Part shown: positions 63,517 through 64,000 of the stretch, one piece after another
Numbering within the stretch: position 1 is the first letter of the stretch
Layout: each line of letters begins with the position of its first letter
Assembly: GCF_002117105.1 (NCBI RefSeq)
Contig: NZ_CP019343.1
Span: 1,302,001-1,366,000 of the forward strand
Source: Oceanicoccus sagamiensis
GTDB taxonomy: Bacteria > Pseudomonadota > Gammaproteobacteria > Pseudomonadales > Dasaniaceae
Length of the DNA stretch: 64,000 nt
Direction: 5' to 3'
Program-made: the position numbers and the translations under genes
Notes under the pieces: generated by a model
Database searches by the model: none
The model's input: only the letters and a program-made list of their open reading frames with translations
What the model was told of the DNA's origin: nothing

Positions 63517-64000
63517 TTACTGTAACTGCGCGGCCAGCCAATCTTTGATCGCTGGCCCGGTGCCCATATCCCAGGGCACCACATCTTCTTTGTTTTGCAG
63601 CTTATACTCTACCAATTCTTCATTAAGTTTTATGCTGCCCGTAGCGGTCACATGAAAAACAATCAGTAACTGGTTGGCCTGATAAAAAGAATAGTTGCCG
63701 ACAAACTCCGTAATCACCCCCTCCAGATTTAATTCTTCTTTTACCTCCCTGATGACCGATTGCTCTGGTGACTCCCCTTTTTCCAGAAAGCCGGTAATCA
63801 GGGCAAACCAGCCTTCGGGCCACTGTGCATTTCTAGCCAGTAGTACCTGCCCGTTATATTCAACAATAGCGGCAACCACCGGAGTGGGGTTATCCCAATG
63901 CACATAGCCACAGCCAACACCACACTGGATACGCTCCAACCCATCTAAAGGCTGGTTAATGGTAAAGGAGCCACATTGGGGGCAATATTTTATCGGGGCT
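63517..64000 (-). CDS. Zinc-ribbon Nudix hydrolase (5' end beyond the window)
   Basis: The frame is open to the end of the window and so extends upstream past 64000; the internal TTG at 63939 is not the start. The visible part begins APIKYCPQCG, and with CGVGCGYVHWDNPTP gives a four-cysteine zinc ribbon. The Nudix box is GFLEKGESPEQSVIREVKEELNL. Layout is that of short NudC-like hydrolases acting on ADP-ribose or NADH-type substrates, the exact one unknown. It converges with the protease gene at seven bases. Confidence 0.85.
   Translation of the reverse strand, partial: APIKYCPQCGSFTINQPLDGLERIQCGVGCGYVHWDNPTPVVAAIVEYNGQVLLARNAQWPEGWFALITGFLEKGESPEQSVIREVKEELNLEGVITEFVGNYSFYQANQLLIVFHVTATGSIKLNEELVEYKLQNKEDVVPWDMGTGPAIKDWLAAQLQ

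Overview
The window is a stretch of ordinary chromosome from a free-living, motile gammaproteobacterium. Gene order matches two Pseudomonas/E. coli-type neighbourhoods: ygfB-pepP-ubiH-ubiI diverging from zapA-6S RNA-ygfA, and pilGHIJK-chpABC next to gshB-tonB-yqgE-ruvX and pilT/pilU-yggS-proC-yggT-metX-metW-rdgB. Protein sequences look like the marine Cellvibrionales/Spongiibacterales side of the class, but I cannot name a genus. No rRNA, tRNA, CRISPR array, prophage or intact insertion sequence was seen.

Layout. 1-6.4 kb: end of ptsP, rppH, a HAD phosphatase, rlmI, gcvH and a Fur-type iron ABC importer (permease and binding lipoprotein, no ATPase nearby). 6.5-14.2 kb: a diguanylate cyclase, the ubiquinone hydroxylases with pepP and ygfB, then zapA, 6S RNA and 5-formyl-THF cyclo-ligase. 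14.2-25.8 kb: ilvA/rpiA, a chemoreceptor, an FHA-EAL signalling protein, the D-2-hydroxyglutarate dehydrogenase/serA pair, a frameshifted AI-2E transporter gene and an alpha/beta hydrolase. 25.9-31.2 kb: tkt-epd-pgk-fba central carbon operon. 31.4-36.1 kb: S-adenosylmethionine cycle (ArsR-methyltransferase regulator, metK, ahcY, metF). 36.1-49.6 kb: a COG5464 remnant, rsmE and the type IV pilus chemosensory (Pil-Chp) operon. 50.0-60.9 kb: gshB, tonB-like, yqgE, ruvX, pilU, pilT, yggS, proC, yggT, metX, metW, a DUF4426 protein and rdgB. 61.1-64.0 kb: a REC-REC-GGDEF protein, a lipoprotein trypsin-like protease and a partial zinc-ribbon Nudix hydrolase.

How the genes work together. Twitching motility is the strongest theme: Pil-Chp signalling, the PilT/PilU retraction ATPases and a TonB3-like protein. 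Three c-di-GMP proteins (two GGDEF, one EAL) and a chemoreceptor add surface and motility signalling. The methionine and SAM genes (metX, metW, metK, ahcY, metF and the regulator) form a second theme.

The most distinctive non-coding feature is a dispersed repeat. Nine copies occur, eight as inverted pairs of an 18-bp palindrome with GTAG/CTAC ends, always between genes. Several lie beside a second repeat type related to GTCATTCCCGC. One copy supplies the stop codon of chpC, and one lies in the metF leader. The second notable element is a perfect 32-bp palindrome overlapping a near-consensus promoter, which would give a leaderless mRNA for the SAM-cycle regulator. I found no clearly new multi-gene system.
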